From Pseudomonas matsuisoli (lineage in GTDB: Bacteria > Pseudomonadota > Gammaproteobacteria > Pseudomonadales > Pseudomonadaceae): a stretch of 64,000 bases of DNA. The stretch lies in NCBI RefSeq assembly GCF_014647635.1, contig NZ_BMPO01000002.1:372001-436000 (forward strand). Reading direction: 5' to 3'. The first letter of the stretch is position 1, and each line of letters starts with the position of its first letter. This document shows positions 17,558 through 27,119 of this stretch, piece after piece. The notes beneath the pieces are model-generated. The model had not been told where the DNA came from. It did not search any database and was given only the letters and a program-made list of their open reading frames with translations. A program made the position numbers and the translations under genes.

Positions 17558-20035
17558 GTGGGTAGCCCGTTTCGTCAGATTCGTAGTGCAGGTTTCAAAG
17601 TCAGCTTGCTCACCGTTGCGATCGCCGCTGCCGCGCCGGCAATGGGTCAGGTGGAAATCGAACGTGTGGAAGTCATTGGCCAGGCGGTCAGCACCGACAA
17701 GGCCCTGCGTGAGCAAAAAGCCTCGGACAGTATCAAAAGCGTCGTTCACGCCGATGGCGTCGGTCAGCTACCGGACGACAACGCCGCCGAAGCACTGCAG
17801 CGGATTCCAGGTCTATCGGTCGAGCGTGACCAAGGTGAAGGCCGTTTTGTCAGCGTTCGCGGCATTGCCCCTGACCTAAACAGCGTCACGATTAATGGCA
17901 CTTTGGTGCCTGCCCCCGAGGGTTCGCGCCGCGCCGTTGCCCTCGATGTCCTGCCCTCCGAACTAATCCAGTCGCTGTCAGTGACCAAAACACTGACGCC
18001 CGACATGGACGCGAATTCGCTGGGCGGGACGATCGAGGTTGAAAGCTTGTCGGCCTTCGACCATGACGGCTTGTTCTACACGATCAGTGGGGAAGGCAGC
18101 CACGACGAAAACGTGGGTAAGAACAGCCCGAAGTTTTCCGGCGCGATCAGCAACCGCTTTAGCTTAGGCGACGGCATCGACAACTTCGGCGTTGCGGCGG
18201 CATTCAGCTGGCAGAAGCGCAAATTCGGATCTGACAATGTGGAAACCGGGGGTGCCTGGGACTTTGAAGATGGCGCGCGCCTTGAAGAAGTAGAACAGCG
18301 TGATTACGAAATCACACGAGAGCGCACGGGCTTCGGTCTGAACTTCGACTATCGCCCTGACGATTTATCCAGCTATTACCTGCGCACGCTCTACAGCAAG
18401 TTCAAGGACACGGAAACGCGTAATGCCTCGGGTGTGGCCTTCGAAGATCCGCAACTCTCCGGTGAGCGCGGGGATGGCGAGGGCTGGCGTGACCTCAAGT
18501 CCCGAGAGGACACCCAGGAAATCAAATCGTACGTACTGGGCGGTGAGCGCATCATCGATCTATGGACCGTCAGCGGTCAGGCGGGCTACAGCGAATCTAC
18601 CGAGCGCGATCCCGGCGGGATAGCGGGTGCGGAATTCGTTGGAGATTTCAGTGGTATCGGCTTCGACGGTAACCGCAAGCCCCGTGTCGCAGTCGGATCG
18701 GATTTTTACGATCCCGCTGCCTTCACGCTCGATGAGGTGGAGTGGGAAAAAGTCAGCGGCAAGGACAAAGAGAAGAACATTCGCCTCGACCTTGCGCGTG
18801 ACTACGATCTCGCAGGGCACGGGGCCCAATTCAAATTCGGTGGCAAATTGAGTCGCCGCGACAAGACCAGCGATACCGAGGTCTGGGTCTATGACGATTT
18901 CGACGACGTCAATCTCGCCGGGTACCAAAGTGGCAACGTCGATTACGCGCTGGGCAACTACGGCAACGGTATCAGCGCGGGCGCTATCGAAGGGCTAATA
19001 GGCGGATTGGACCGTGCTGCCTTCTACGACGAAGAAAACTCGCGGATCAATGACTTCGACATGCGCGAAGACATCAACGCCGCCTACTTCATGAATACGG
19101 TGGACGTGAACGACCTGCGGGTCATCGCGGGCATTCGCTACGAAGGCACTGAGTTCGAAGCCAAGGGCACGGGGCTGCGGGATGACGTGTACGAGGACAC
19201 TAAAAGTCGCAACCGCTACGATCATTGGCTACCGGGATTGCACCTGCACTATCAATTGGCACCCGATACGGCCATCCGTGCTGCATGGACCAACACCGTG
19301 GTTCGACCCACGTTCGGCCAGTTGGCGCCGGGCTTCATGATCGATGGCAGTGACGCCGAATTTGGCAATCCCGACCTCAAGCCGTTGGAGTCCATGAATT
19401 TCGATTTGGGCATCGAGCACTACATGGGCCGCGCGGGAGTCGTATCAGCCTTCCTGTTTTACAAGGACATCGACAACTTCATCTACAACACGGACCTTGC
19501 CGGTACCGGTGCGTGGGCTGATTTTGACGAGGCGTTGAGCTTCGAAAATGGCGACAGTGCCAAGCTCTACGGCCTGGAGTTGGCGTATTCGCAGAAATTC
19601 GACTGGCTACCGGCCCCGTGGAACGGGGTATTACTCGGCGCTAACGTCACGCTGAGCAAATCGGACGCGACGATCGAAGGGCAGGGCGCCAAACGCTCTA
19701 TCGACATGCCGAACCAGTCCGACACCGTGGGCAATTTCATGGTCGGTTGGGAGAACGATCGCTTCAACATGCGCGTCGCGGCGAACTACAAATCGAAGTA
19801 CCTGATGGAAGTGGCGGGCATTCAGGACGAGGCGCTCGATCTGTATTCGGACGATCAAATGTTCGTCGACTTCAAAGCTGGCTACTTCCTGACGCCAAAC
19901 CTGCAACTCACCTTCGAGGCGCAGAACATCACCGACGAGCACTACTACACCTACGCCGGCCGCCGCAGTTACAACGCGCAGTACGAGGAGTATGGCCCGA
20001 CCTACAAACTGGGCCTGACGCTGACTCATTTCTAA
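17558..20035 (+). CDS. TonB-dependent receptor, probable phytate/inositol phosphate uptake
   Basis: This 825-aa outer-membrane receptor uses a GTG start with a strong GGGAGGGG site 8 bases upstream. It has a signal peptide ending near AMGQ and a plug domain (about residues 60-180, with DNAAEALQRIPGLSVER and SVRGIAPDLNSVTING). A 22-strand barrel follows, finishing in the typical aromatic C-terminus (LTLTHF). No N-terminal signalling domain is visible. It is first in an operon with phytase, ExbB, ExbD and TonB. I infer that it imports phytate or its products rather than iron. The closely linked energising complex would power it. Confidence 0.9.
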   Translation: MGSPFRQIRSAGFKVSLLTVAIAAAAPAMGQVEIERVEVIGQAVSTDKALREQKASDSIKSVVHADGVGQLPDDNAAEALQRIPGLSVERDQGEGRFVSVRGIAPDLNSVTINGTLVPAPEGSRRAVALDVLPSELIQSLSVTKTLTPDMDANSLGGTIEVESLSAFDHDGLFYTISGEGSHDENVGKNSPKFSGAISNRFSLGDGIDNFGVAAAFSWQKRKFGSDNVETGGAWDFEDGARLEEVEQRDYEITRERTGFGLNFDYRPDDLSSYYLRTLYSKFKDTETRNASGVAFEDPQLSGERGDGEGWRDLKSREDTQEIKSYVLGGERIIDLWTVSGQAGYSESTERDPGGIAGAEFVGDFSGIGFDGNRKPRVAVGSDFYDPAAFTLDEVEWEKVSGKDKEKNIRLDLARDYDLAGHGAQFKFGGKLSRRDKTSDTEVWVYDDFDDVNLAGYQSGNVDYALGNYGNGISAGAIEGLIGGLDRAAFYDEENSRINDFDMREDINAAYFMNTVDVNDLRVIAGIRYEGTEFEAKGTGLRDDVYEDTKSRNRYDHWLPGLHLHYQLAPDTAIRAAWTNTVVRPTFGQLAPGFMIDGSDAEFGNPDLKPLESMNFDLGIEHYMGRAGVVSAFLFYKDIDNFIYNTDLAGTGAWADFDEALSFENGDSAKLYGLELAYSQKFDWLPAPWNGVLLGANVTLSKSDATIEGQGAKRSIDMPNQSDTVGNFMVGWENDRFNMRVAANYKSKYLMEVAGIQDEALDLYSDDQMFVDFKAGYFLTPNLQLTFEAQNITDEHYYTYAGRRSYNAQYEEYGPTYKLGLTLTHF

Positions 20036-20062
20036 CGAACAAGACGCGACCTTTGAATGAAC

Positions 20063-20082
20063 GCGGCGTCGTCTGACGCCGC
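20063..20082 (+). other. stem-loop between receptor and phytase genes
   Basis: A perfect 8-bp GC stem (GCGGCGTC/GACGCCGC) with loop GTCT lies in the receptor-phytase spacer. No T-run follows, so it looks like an mRNA stabilising or processing structure, or a weak attenuator, rather than a full terminator. Confidence 0.55.
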
Positions 20083-20100
20083 GCGAGGATTCCTTTCCAC

Positions 20101-22026
20101 ATGTATACCTTCAGAATCAGCCTGCTCGGTTTGTGCATCGGCCTTGCCGCCTGCCAGAGCCCTACCTCCGAACAGGCCGCGATAACTAAGCTGCCTGTGC
20201 TGCAGGTGGGCACGTCGGTGGATGCCACCGAATATGCCCAGTTGCTAGCGCCCGGTGCTTTCGCTCGAGGCGCCGATCGTATCCAGATCAACCCCGATAA
20301 AACGCAAGGGCTGCAGTTGCTCGACCGAGACGGTCGCCCGCTTGCAGGGATGCCGGGCGCGTTCGAAACGCTCGATCACCGGATCGACGCAAGCGGTCTA
20401 CTCATTGCCACTGTGGATAAGAAACGCCAGCAGGCGCTGCTGGTTCGTGTCGAGGGTGGTGGTCGCTTCGCGGCACCGCTTTACTTACCCAAGACCCGCT
20501 ACGCCATCGAAGGGCTATGCCTTTACCGTGACCCGGGGCAGAACGATTTCTTGTTCGTCATTGGTGAAGAGGGCATTGGCGAACAATGGCTAGTTGGCCA
20601 GCGCGGGCATCCGTTAGCACAGGCGCTGCTCGTTCGAGCCTTGAGCCTGCCGCCGGAAAGTGGTTTCTGCCAGGTGGATGACCGCAGCGACAGCCTGTTC
20701 GTGAATGAGGAGGGCGTTGGCCTCTGGCGCTATGCGGCAGGTTCCGAAGCGCCTCTGGTGCGCGAGCCGGTCGATATTCGCGCACCGTTTGGTGGCGTCG
20801 CCGAAGCGGTTGCCGGCATGGCGGTGGTACCAGGCGGGTTGCTGACCTTGGATCCGGGCGCTTCGGCCCTGCACCTTTACCAACCCGACGACGGGCAATG
20901 GGAGTCCGTAGCTACGCTCGCGCTGAAAGGTTTGAGTGAACCCGAGCAGATCAGCGCAAGGACGACAGCCAAGGGGCTCGACCTTTTGTTGGTGGACGAT
21001 GCTGGCGCACGTTCCGCGACCCTGGATTGGACACCACGGTCGCCAGCGCACAGCGAACCGGTCATCCAGATCATGCCCACCGTCGAGACAGCGCCGGTAC
21101 CGAGCCTGGGAGACGCGGCAGATGATCCTGCCATTTGGGTAAACCCTAAAGCGCCGGAGAAGAGCCGCGTCCTGGGAACGGACAAGAAGGGTGGCCTGGT
21201 CGTTTACGACCTGGACGGAAAGCAGGTGCAGGACCTGCGCGTAGGCAGACTCAACAACGTCGATGTGCGCTCGGGCTTCCAGTTGGGCAGCGGGCAGGTG
21301 GATCTCGCCGTTGCAACCAATCGCGATCACAACAGCCTGCACGCGTTCGCTATCGATCCGGCCAACGGCGAGCTTCGTGATATCGGCCAAGTGCCTACGC
21401 CGCTGTCGGAAATTTACGGCTTCTGCTTGTTCAAGGACAAAAGCGGCGACCTCCATGCCATTGCCAACGACAAGGACGGCACCTTTCTGCAGTACCGCCT
21501 CGATGGACGCGGTGGACAGGTCTCGGGTGAGCTCGTTCGTAGGTTCAAAACCGAGACTCAGCCCGAAGGGTGCGTCGCCGACGATCGCAACGAGCGCCTC
21601 TACATTGGCGAAGAAGATGTTGCGGTCTGGTCGCTAGATGCACGTGCCGATGCGCCAACACAATTGGAAAAAGTGGTGGCGGTGGGTGGGCCGATCAAGG
21701 ACGACATCGAAGGGTTGGCGCTTTATCAGGGCGCAAAACAGGATTACCTCGTGATCTCCAGCCAGGGCAATGACAGTTATGTCGTCGTCGACGCCAAGGC
21801 GCCCTATACCGTGCGCGGAAGGTTTCAAATCGGCCTGAACGCGGCATTGGGTATCGATGGTGCGTCCGAAACGGATGGACTCGAGGTGACGTCGGCAAAT
21901 TTAGGCGGCCCCTGGAGCCGTGGCCTGCTCGTCGTCCAGGACGGCCGCAAGCGCATGCCGGAAAGCAACCAGACCTTCAAATATGTGCCCTGGTCGGCGG
22001 TCGCCGATGCGCTCGGGCTCGAATAG
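20101..22026 (+). CDS. lipoprotein beta-propeller phytase, two-domain
   Basis: This 641-aa 3-phytase-type enzyme releases phosphate from myo-inositol hexakisphosphate in a calcium-dependent way (family knowledge). The C-terminal half (about residues 325-640) carries beta-propeller phytase signatures: DAADDPAIWVNPKAPEKS, GRLNNVDVR, EIYGFCLF, EGCVADDRNERLYIGEED, DIEGLALY and ASETDGLEVT. The N-terminal half is a diverged propeller repeat, as in dual-domain phytases. A lipobox LAAC puts the acylated Cys at residue 18 with Gln at +2, predicting outer-membrane anchoring. It follows the receptor gene, so substrate breakdown and uptake are coupled at the outer membrane. Confidence 0.93.
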   Translation: MYTFRISLLGLCIGLAACQSPTSEQAAITKLPVLQVGTSVDATEYAQLLAPGAFARGADRIQINPDKTQGLQLLDRDGRPLAGMPGAFETLDHRIDASGLLIATVDKKRQQALLVRVEGGGRFAAPLYLPKTRYAIEGLCLYRDPGQNDFLFVIGEEGIGEQWLVGQRGHPLAQALLVRALSLPPESGFCQVDDRSDSLFVNEEGVGLWRYAAGSEAPLVREPVDIRAPFGGVAEAVAGMAVVPGGLLTLDPGASALHLYQPDDGQWESVATLALKGLSEPEQISARTTAKGLDLLLVDDAGARSATLDWTPRSPAHSEPVIQIMPTVETAPVPSLGDAADDPAIWVNPKAPEKSRVLGTDKKGGLVVYDLDGKQVQDLRVGRLNNVDVRSGFQLGSGQVDLAVATNRDHNSLHAFAIDPANGELRDIGQVPTPLSEIYGFCLFKDKSGDLHAIANDKDGTFLQYRLDGRGGQVSGELVRRFKTETQPEGCVADDRNERLYIGEEDVAVWSLDARADAPTQLEKVVAVGGPIKDDIEGLALYQGAKQDYLVISSQGNDSYVVVDAKAPYTVRGRFQIGLNAALGIDGASETDGLEVTSANLGGPWSRGLLVVQDGRKRMPESNQTFKYVPWSAVADALGLE

Positions 22027-22039
22027 CAAACCCACACAG

Positions 22040-22059
22040 GCATCCCGTATTCGGGATGC
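22040..22059 (+). other. stem-loop between phytase and exbB
   Basis: A perfect 8-bp stem (GCATCCCG/CGGGATGC) with loop TATT follows the phytase stop by 13 bases; only a weak TGTTGT follows. It may partly attenuate transcription into exbB-exbD-tonB or stabilise the upstream message. Confidence 0.6.
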
Positions 22060-22111
22060 TGTTGTCAGCCAGCACACGCTTGGCGCTCGACCGACTTAAA
22101 AGGAAAACCTC

Positions 22112-22828
22112 ATGCAAACGCAGCCAACCCTCGAACACATGACCGTCTGGGGCCTTGTCACCGATGCCAGTCTCGTCGTTCAAGCCGTCATGGTGTGTCT
22201 GGTCCTGGCCTCGCTGATCAGTTGGTACCTGATCATCCACCGCGGAGCGGTCTTGCGCCGCAGCGAGCGGCATGCCAAGGATTATCTGAAGCGATTCCGC
22301 ACGGATGACATCGCGGCGCTGTATCGTGAAGGCGCTTCTAGCCAGTCGTTTTCCGATGCAGGCCTGCAACGCATTTTCCTTGCGGGGTACCAGACCTTTA
22401 GCGGGTTTCAGGCATCTGCCGGATCAAACCCTGAAGCCGTCATCGACGGCGTCGAACGCAGCCTGCACGTTGCTATCGCCGAAGAGGAAGAGCGCCTGGA
22501 GAAAGGCTTGCCGTTCCTCGCGACGGTCGGTTCAGTGAGCCCTTACATCGGGCTGTTCGGAACGGTGTGGGGCATCATGAATTCGTTCCTCGGCCTCTCG
22601 CAGGTTCAGCAAGCGACATTGTCGACTGTTGCGCCCGGCATTGCCGAAGCGCTGATCGCTACGGCGATCGGTCTGTTCGCCGCGATCCCTGCGGTGATGG
22701 CCTACAACCGTTTTTCTGCCAGGACGCAAACGCTGATTTCGCGTTACTACGCGTTCGGCAATGAGCTGCAAGGGCGCCTGCATCGCCGTTTGCATGTGGC
22801 GACGCCTAATGTCGCGGCCGCAGCCTGA
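22112..22828 (+). CDS. exbB: ExbB/TolQ-type proton channel subunit
   Basis: This 238-aa MotA/TolQ/ExbB-family inner-membrane protein has three membrane segments. The conserved region TVGSVSPYIGLFGTVWGIMNSF is followed by the channel-lining stretch PGIAEALIATAIGLFAAIPAVMAYN. It forms, with ExbD, the proton-motive-force motor that drives TonB. Gene order receptor-phytase-exbB-exbD-tonB implies a motor dedicated to the phytate receptor, separate from the housekeeping system. Confidence 0.93.
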   Translation: MQTQPTLEHMTVWGLVTDASLVVQAVMVCLVLASLISWYLIIHRGAVLRRSERHAKDYLKRFRTDDIAALYREGASSQSFSDAGLQRIFLAGYQTFSGFQASAGSNPEAVIDGVERSLHVAIAEEEERLEKGLPFLATVGSVSPYIGLFGTVWGIMNSFLGLSQVQQATLSTVAPGIAEALIATAIGLFAAIPAVMAYNRFSARTQTLISRYYAFGNELQGRLHRRLHVATPNVAAAA

Positions 22829-22842
22829 GAGGAGTCACTGAC

Positions 22843-23286
22843 ATGCTTGCCAGACCTCCTCATAAACATGGCCTGAAGGCCGAGATGAACGTCGTTCCCT
22901 ACATCGACGTGATGCTCGTACTGCTGGTGATTTTCATGGTGACGGCGCCGATGCTCGTTCAAGGTGTGCAGATCGAACTGCCCAAGGTGGCCGCCGAGGC
23001 ACTACCGACCCCAGGCGAGCAGCGCATCGTCACGTTGTCCGTAAAGTCGGACGGCAGTTATTACTGGAACGTCGGTAGCGAGATCGACATCGAGTCGCAG
23101 ACCGACAGTGCCGTCGACAAGTCTGAGATGCGCGAAAAGATCGCCGCCATCGTGCAGGAGAACACCGAAACGCAGGTCTACATTCGTGCGGACCAGAACG
23201 CGGACTATGGCGCGGTGGTGGCCGGTATCGCCGAGCTGCAACAAGGGGGCGTTAGCCGCCTTGGTCTGATCACCGAGGCGCCGTGA
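22843..23286 (+). CDS. exbD: ExbD/TolR-type motor subunit
   Basis: This 147-aa protein has one N-terminal membrane segment containing the essential Asp (VPYIDVMLVLLVIFMVTAPM) and a periplasmic domain. It partners ExbB, encoded 14 bp upstream, and TonB, encoded 1 bp downstream, to couple proton flow to outer-membrane import. Length is normal for the family. GGAG precedes the ATG. Confidence 0.93.
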   Translation: MLARPPHKHGLKAEMNVVPYIDVMLVLLVIFMVTAPMLVQGVQIELPKVAAEALPTPGEQRIVTLSVKSDGSYYWNVGSEIDIESQTDSAVDKSEMREKIAAIVQENTETQVYIRADQNADYGAVVAGIAELQQGGVSRLGLITEAP

Positions 23287-23287
23287 C

Positions 23288-24091
23288 ATGAATTGCCTGA
23301 CCCTTGGCGCGCCAATTCCCCAATCGGGATCGTCCACATGGCGAGATCACACGTTCGCGGGCGGCCTTGCGCTCGCTCTTCACGCTGGATTGGCGCTCGT
23401 GCTGTTGCAGTTGGCCCAAGAAGCGCCTATGGCGCCCGCGGTAGCGGCCGTTATCAAAACTCAACTGGTGACGCTTCCTGCACCGGTCCCGCCACCTCCG
23501 CCGGCCATCCCGGACGCTCCGGCTCCGGTGCAGGCCGCACCTGAACCCATCGTCGAACGCAAATCCGTCGAGCGGGCTGATCTGGCCTTGAAGCGGGTAG
23601 AGGAGGCACGGCGCGAGGAGCAGCGTCGCGTAAAGCGTGAACAACGGCTGGAGGCGGAGCGTCAACGCCGTGAGAAGGCGGAACAGCTGCAACACGAGTT
23701 GGCGGCACGCGAAGCGGCGCAACGTGAAGCCCAGATCCAGCAGGAACAACGTGCGGCGCAGCAGGCGGAGGCGCAGCGTCAGGCAGCATTAGCGGCGGCG
23801 CGGGCAGAGGCCGAAGCGGCGAGCCGGCAATACCTGCCTATTGCCAAGGAGGCGCCTGACTATCCGCAAAAGGCGCTGGATCGAGGGATCGAAGGCGAAT
23901 GTACGGTTACCTATACGGTGACCGCATCAGGTCGGGTTGAAAACCCCGTGATCGCCGGCAACTGCCATCCGCTGTTCGTGAGGCCATCGATCGCTGCGGC
24001 GAAAAGCTTTCGTTATCAACCCAAGGTCGTGAACGGTCAGGCAGTGGCGGTCGCGAACGTGAAGAACACGTTCAGCTACCGTATCCAATAG
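23288..24091 (+). CDS. tonB: TonB energy transducer
   Basis: This 267-aa TonB has an N-terminal anchor with the conserved His (GGLALALHAGLALVLL) and a proline-rich periplasmic stretch (VPPPPPAIPDAPAP). A long Arg/Glu/Gln-rich helical region (about residues 95-180) follows. The C-terminal TonB domain begins YPQKALDRGIEGECTVTYTV and ends NTFSYRIQ. It touches the exbD stop. The helical charged linker resembles TolA more than classical Pro-Glu/Pro-Lys TonB linkers. It should energise the phytate receptor. Confidence 0.92.
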   Translation: MNCLTLGAPIPQSGSSTWRDHTFAGGLALALHAGLALVLLQLAQEAPMAPAVAAVIKTQLVTLPAPVPPPPPAIPDAPAPVQAAPEPIVERKSVERADLALKRVEEARREEQRRVKREQRLEAERQRREKAEQLQHELAAREAAQREAQIQQEQRAAQQAEAQRQAALAAARAEAEAASRQYLPIAKEAPDYPQKALDRGIEGECTVTYTVTASGRVENPVIAGNCHPLFVRPSIAAAKSFRYQPKVVNGQAVAVANVKNTFSYRIQ

Positions 24092-24115
24092 TGCCGGATC
24101 GGGTCTGAGTGCCGC

Positions 24116-25435
24116 TTAGGCCTTATCCGCCTCCAGGATGGGTTCGGCGACATCGATGCCAGGCACGACATCCGAGAGATCTTCCTTGAGCTCGTGCTCC
24201 AACGCGCCCTGAACGAGGTCGTCCGTGACCCGCAGCTCTGCCCCCGTGAGCGAGGTGGGCGTAGCCGCCGTGAACGGCGCGACCTGAACGGGTGCCGGAC
24301 GCGCCTGGCGGCGCCAAATGAAGAGCATCACCAAGCAAAGATTGAGCGCGCTGAAACACCAGAACAGCCCGGCATCGCCCATCCGGGTCATCAATGAGGA
24401 GATCAACAGCGGACTGATCGCACAGCCGGCCGAATTGATGAGCAGCAGCCCTTGGATCATGCGCACCAACGCGCCGGCCGGTGCCCGGTCTGCCGCGTGA
24501 CTGACGGACACAGGATAGATCGCGAAGATGCCGCCACCCAGGAGAAACAGCAGTACCATGAGCGTGAGCTGAGAGGAGGGCAGCAGGAGAATCGCCAGCG
24601 ATATTGCCAGGCAGAATAGGCTAAGCGCGATGAGTACCGTCTGCCGATCCTGATGGTCGGACCAGCGACCCACGGGATACTGCAGCAACATCGCCCCGAG
24701 AATGACGCTGGCCATCATCTGGCCGACCTCCGTGACATCAAGTCCGATGCGTTGCAGGTAAAGGGGCAACAGCGTGTAGACGGCCGCGATCGCAATCCCC
24801 GATCCGAAACACCCGATAACGCCACTGGGCGACATATGTATCAACTGTTTCGGCAGCAACGGCTCGGAGCGTTCCACGGTAGGCGTGATGCGTGGGATGA
24901 AGGTCATGGGCAGCACCGACAACGATGCCAAGAGGCCTGCCGCCATAAACGGCGAGGCAGTGCCCCATGCGTCAATTTCTCCAAGCCCCAGTTGGCCCAA
25001 CATGCCTGAGCCGTACAGGGCCATCATGTAGAGCGCAAGCAAGCGACCGCGAGCCTTTTGGTCACCTGCCAGCAGCATCCAGCTTTCGACGACCAGAAAC
25101 ACGCCAACCGTTGCCCATCCGTTTATCAAGCGTAGCGCTGCCCACCACCAGGCGTCGTAGTACAACCCCTGCAGCAAAACCGTCACCGCTATCAATGAAG
25201 CGAATCCGCTGTAGGCCCGAATGTGGCCGATCCGGATGATCAGCCGGTCGTTGAACATCGCGCCAATCGTGAGCCCGACGAAGTAGGAGGAAGACACGAT
25301 ACCCACGATCGCCGCCGATTCCCCTGCGGCGTCCAACCGCAATGTCGTCAACGAGGAAATGAATCCGTTGCCGATGCACACGATAAATAAGCCAAGCAGC
25401 GGCGCCAGCACCATGGCCAGTAATTGGGGCGACAT
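24116..25435 (-). CDS. MFS transporter, YcaD-like
   Basis: This 439-aa major facilitator protein has 12 predicted membrane segments, the GAMFNDRLIIRIGHIRAY loop 2-3 variant and RLINGWATVGVFLVVESW, typical of the YcaD-like group. The last 55 residues form a cytoplasmic acidic tail (ending DVAEPILEADKA), which is unusual for the family. Substrate is unknown. It converges with tonB, and there is no evident operon partner. Confidence 0.88.
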   Translation of the reverse strand: MSPQLLAMVLAPLLGLFIVCIGNGFISSLTTLRLDAAGESAAIVGIVSSSYFVGLTIGAMFNDRLIIRIGHIRAYSGFASLIAVTVLLQGLYYDAWWWAALRLINGWATVGVFLVVESWMLLAGDQKARGRLLALYMMALYGSGMLGQLGLGEIDAWGTASPFMAAGLLASLSVLPMTFIPRITPTVERSEPLLPKQLIHMSPSGVIGCFGSGIAIAAVYTLLPLYLQRIGLDVTEVGQMMASVILGAMLLQYPVGRWSDHQDRQTVLIALSLFCLAISLAILLLPSSQLTLMVLLFLLGGGIFAIYPVSVSHAADRAPAGALVRMIQGLLLINSAGCAISPLLISSLMTRMGDAGLFWCFSALNLCLVMLFIWRRQARPAPVQVAPFTAATPTSLTGAELRVTDDLVQGALEHELKEDLSDVVPGIDVAEPILEADKA

Positions 25436-25531
25436 AAAGACCTCGATCAGTCAGGCGTCGGAACAGCGGTAGGGAATGGATCGGAACCGGGGCAAATCCA
25501 GGCACCAGGACGGTGCATGAACGCGCCTCGT

Positions 25532-25556
25532 TAGCGCCCCAAAAATGGGCGCGCTA
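25532..25556. other. GC palindrome between MFS genes
   Basis: The sequence forms TAGCGC-CCC / GGG-(C)-GCGCTA around an A-rich loop, a stem with one bulged base. It lacks a T-run on either side, so it could be a terminator remnant of the downstream-ending MFS gene or an operator for the 25435 gene. Confidence 0.4.
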
Positions 25557-25636
25557 GTGTAACGAAAGGATTGGAGATGGGAAGGGGACCGGAGTGCCGC
25601 AAGCCCTTTGTAGGTTCAAACGCCCGAAAAATGGCA

Positions 25637-26824
25637 TCAGCGGTTGCAGCCGGCCTGCCTCATCGCGACGGACAATCTCCACACGAGCGCGACATTCACC
25701 AGCGTAAGACTGGAAAGCAACATCCACGTAGCCTTGGTGCCAGCATGTTCGAGCACGTATCCGCCTACAAGCGGCGTCACCGCCTGCGCGATCAGTGCGG
25801 GCCTGGCAATTCTGCCCATGATCACGGGATAGTCGCTCGGCGTCCAAACCATAAGCGGCAACGTCCCGCGGACGATCGTGCGCAACCCGTTGCCGGCGCC
25901 ATACAACACCATTCCTATAGCGGCGGTGGAAGGCACTAAGGTGGTCATCAGCATCCCTACCGCGCTTAGCGATACGGATATTTTGGTCTTTGTGAGGGCA
26001 TTGGCGTTCCGAAACGCTAAATCAATCACCCGCACGCCGACCTGGGCCGGCCCCATCAGCGCACCGACCGCGACTGCGCCTGCTAGCGTGTAGCCAACAC
26101 CTTGCAGAAGGGTGATCAACAAGACCGATAACGCAGCCATCAGCACGCCGGACAAGCTAAAAAGCAGCATCACCAAGACGAATATTTGGGTGAATGACGC
26201 GCTCGGATTTGGGCTGCCGGTCGTATCGCTTCGCGCGGGAGGCGGTTCGGGTCGGTAAGGGGGAAGGGCGGAACGATAGAGCGGCCACACCAGGGCAAGC
26301 ATCAAAAACGCGTAGATGACGCATACCCATCGCCATCCATACGCATCCAGCAAGAATGCCGTGAGCGGCCACATGATTGACGTACAGAAGCCGGAGCATA
26401 GTGTGACCTTGGTCATCGCAGACTTTGCGTTACTGCCGTAAGTCTGGCCTAACGTTGCGAACAACACCTCGAACAAGCCGAGGGCCATTCCAATGCCAAT
26501 GATGAACCAGGCGATGAAGTACGAAACCAACGAATGCGAGGCCGCTAAGGTCGCCAGCCCGACAGCGACCAGGGGGCCGCTTGCGCACAGGAGCTGACGG
26601 CCACCGTTCCGCGCGATGAAACGCCCACATGCCGGCGCCAACAGCCCCGCAACGAAAACCCCTAAAGAAAGCCCACCGTATATCTGCTGTCTGGACCAGC
26701 CCGTCTCAGCGGAAATAGGCTCCGCCAAAACGGCCAACAGAAAGTACGAGCTTCCCCAAATTAGGATCTGAAGCGCACCCAGGGTACCCATAGCGATTGG
26801 TGATGGTTCGTGCGTGCTCGACAT
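25637..26824 (-). CDS. MFS transporter
   Basis: This 395-aa major facilitator protein has 12 hydrophobic segments. I selected the ATG at 26824 (MSSTHEPSPIAMG) because AGGAAT lies 6 bases upstream and it gives the usual MFS length; the open frame extends 61 codons further into AT-rich DNA without membrane character. The sequence AETGWSRQQIYGGLSLGVFVAGLLAP resembles the oxalate/formate-antiporter-like subgroup, whose members carry organic anions. Substrate is unknown. It is the last backbone-like gene before the AT-rich transposition module. Confidence 0.87.
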   Translation of the reverse strand: MSSTHEPSPIAMGTLGALQILIWGSSYFLLAVLAEPISAETGWSRQQIYGGLSLGVFVAGLLAPACGRFIARNGGRQLLCASGPLVAVGLATLAASHSLVSYFIAWFIIGIGMALGLFEVLFATLGQTYGSNAKSAMTKVTLCSGFCTSIMWPLTAFLLDAYGWRWVCVIYAFLMLALVWPLYRSALPPYRPEPPPARSDTTGSPNPSASFTQIFVLVMLLFSLSGVLMAALSVLLITLLQGVGYTLAGAVAVGALMGPAQVGVRVIDLAFRNANALTKTKISVSLSAVGMLMTTLVPSTAAIGMVLYGAGNGLRTIVRGTLPLMVWTPSDYPVIMGRIARPALIAQAVTPLVGGYVLEHAGTKATWMLLSSLTLVNVALVWRLSVAMRQAGCNR

Positions 26825-27119
26825 CGTATTCCTAAGGACTGCGATCCGGGTGTCTATGTTATTACCGATGTTCGAGCGCGACGCCATCCGTTTCGCATCA
26901 GCCAGCTGTGTGCTCAAGTAGTTCGTCCCATAGGATCGATGCTCATGTGGGGCGTCAGTAAATAATATAAAGCGCGTAAGTATCTGATTAATAGATAGTT
27001 GCTTCAATTAAGGTCACTGTAAGGTATAAAAAAATCTGCGAACTGTGTTTTTTCTCGTCTATAGTGATTTTTGTAATCGTGAACATCGAGATACAACAAA
27101 TCCAAACAGCGAGGTGAGC
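26825..27119. other. left flank of the transposition module
   Basis: Base composition shifts from GC-rich to clearly AT-rich near 26950. The left transposon end and the tniA promoter should lie here. Candidate TGT-starting ends occur at 27018 and 27043, but I found no matching inverted copy on the right and do not assign one. Confidence 0.4.
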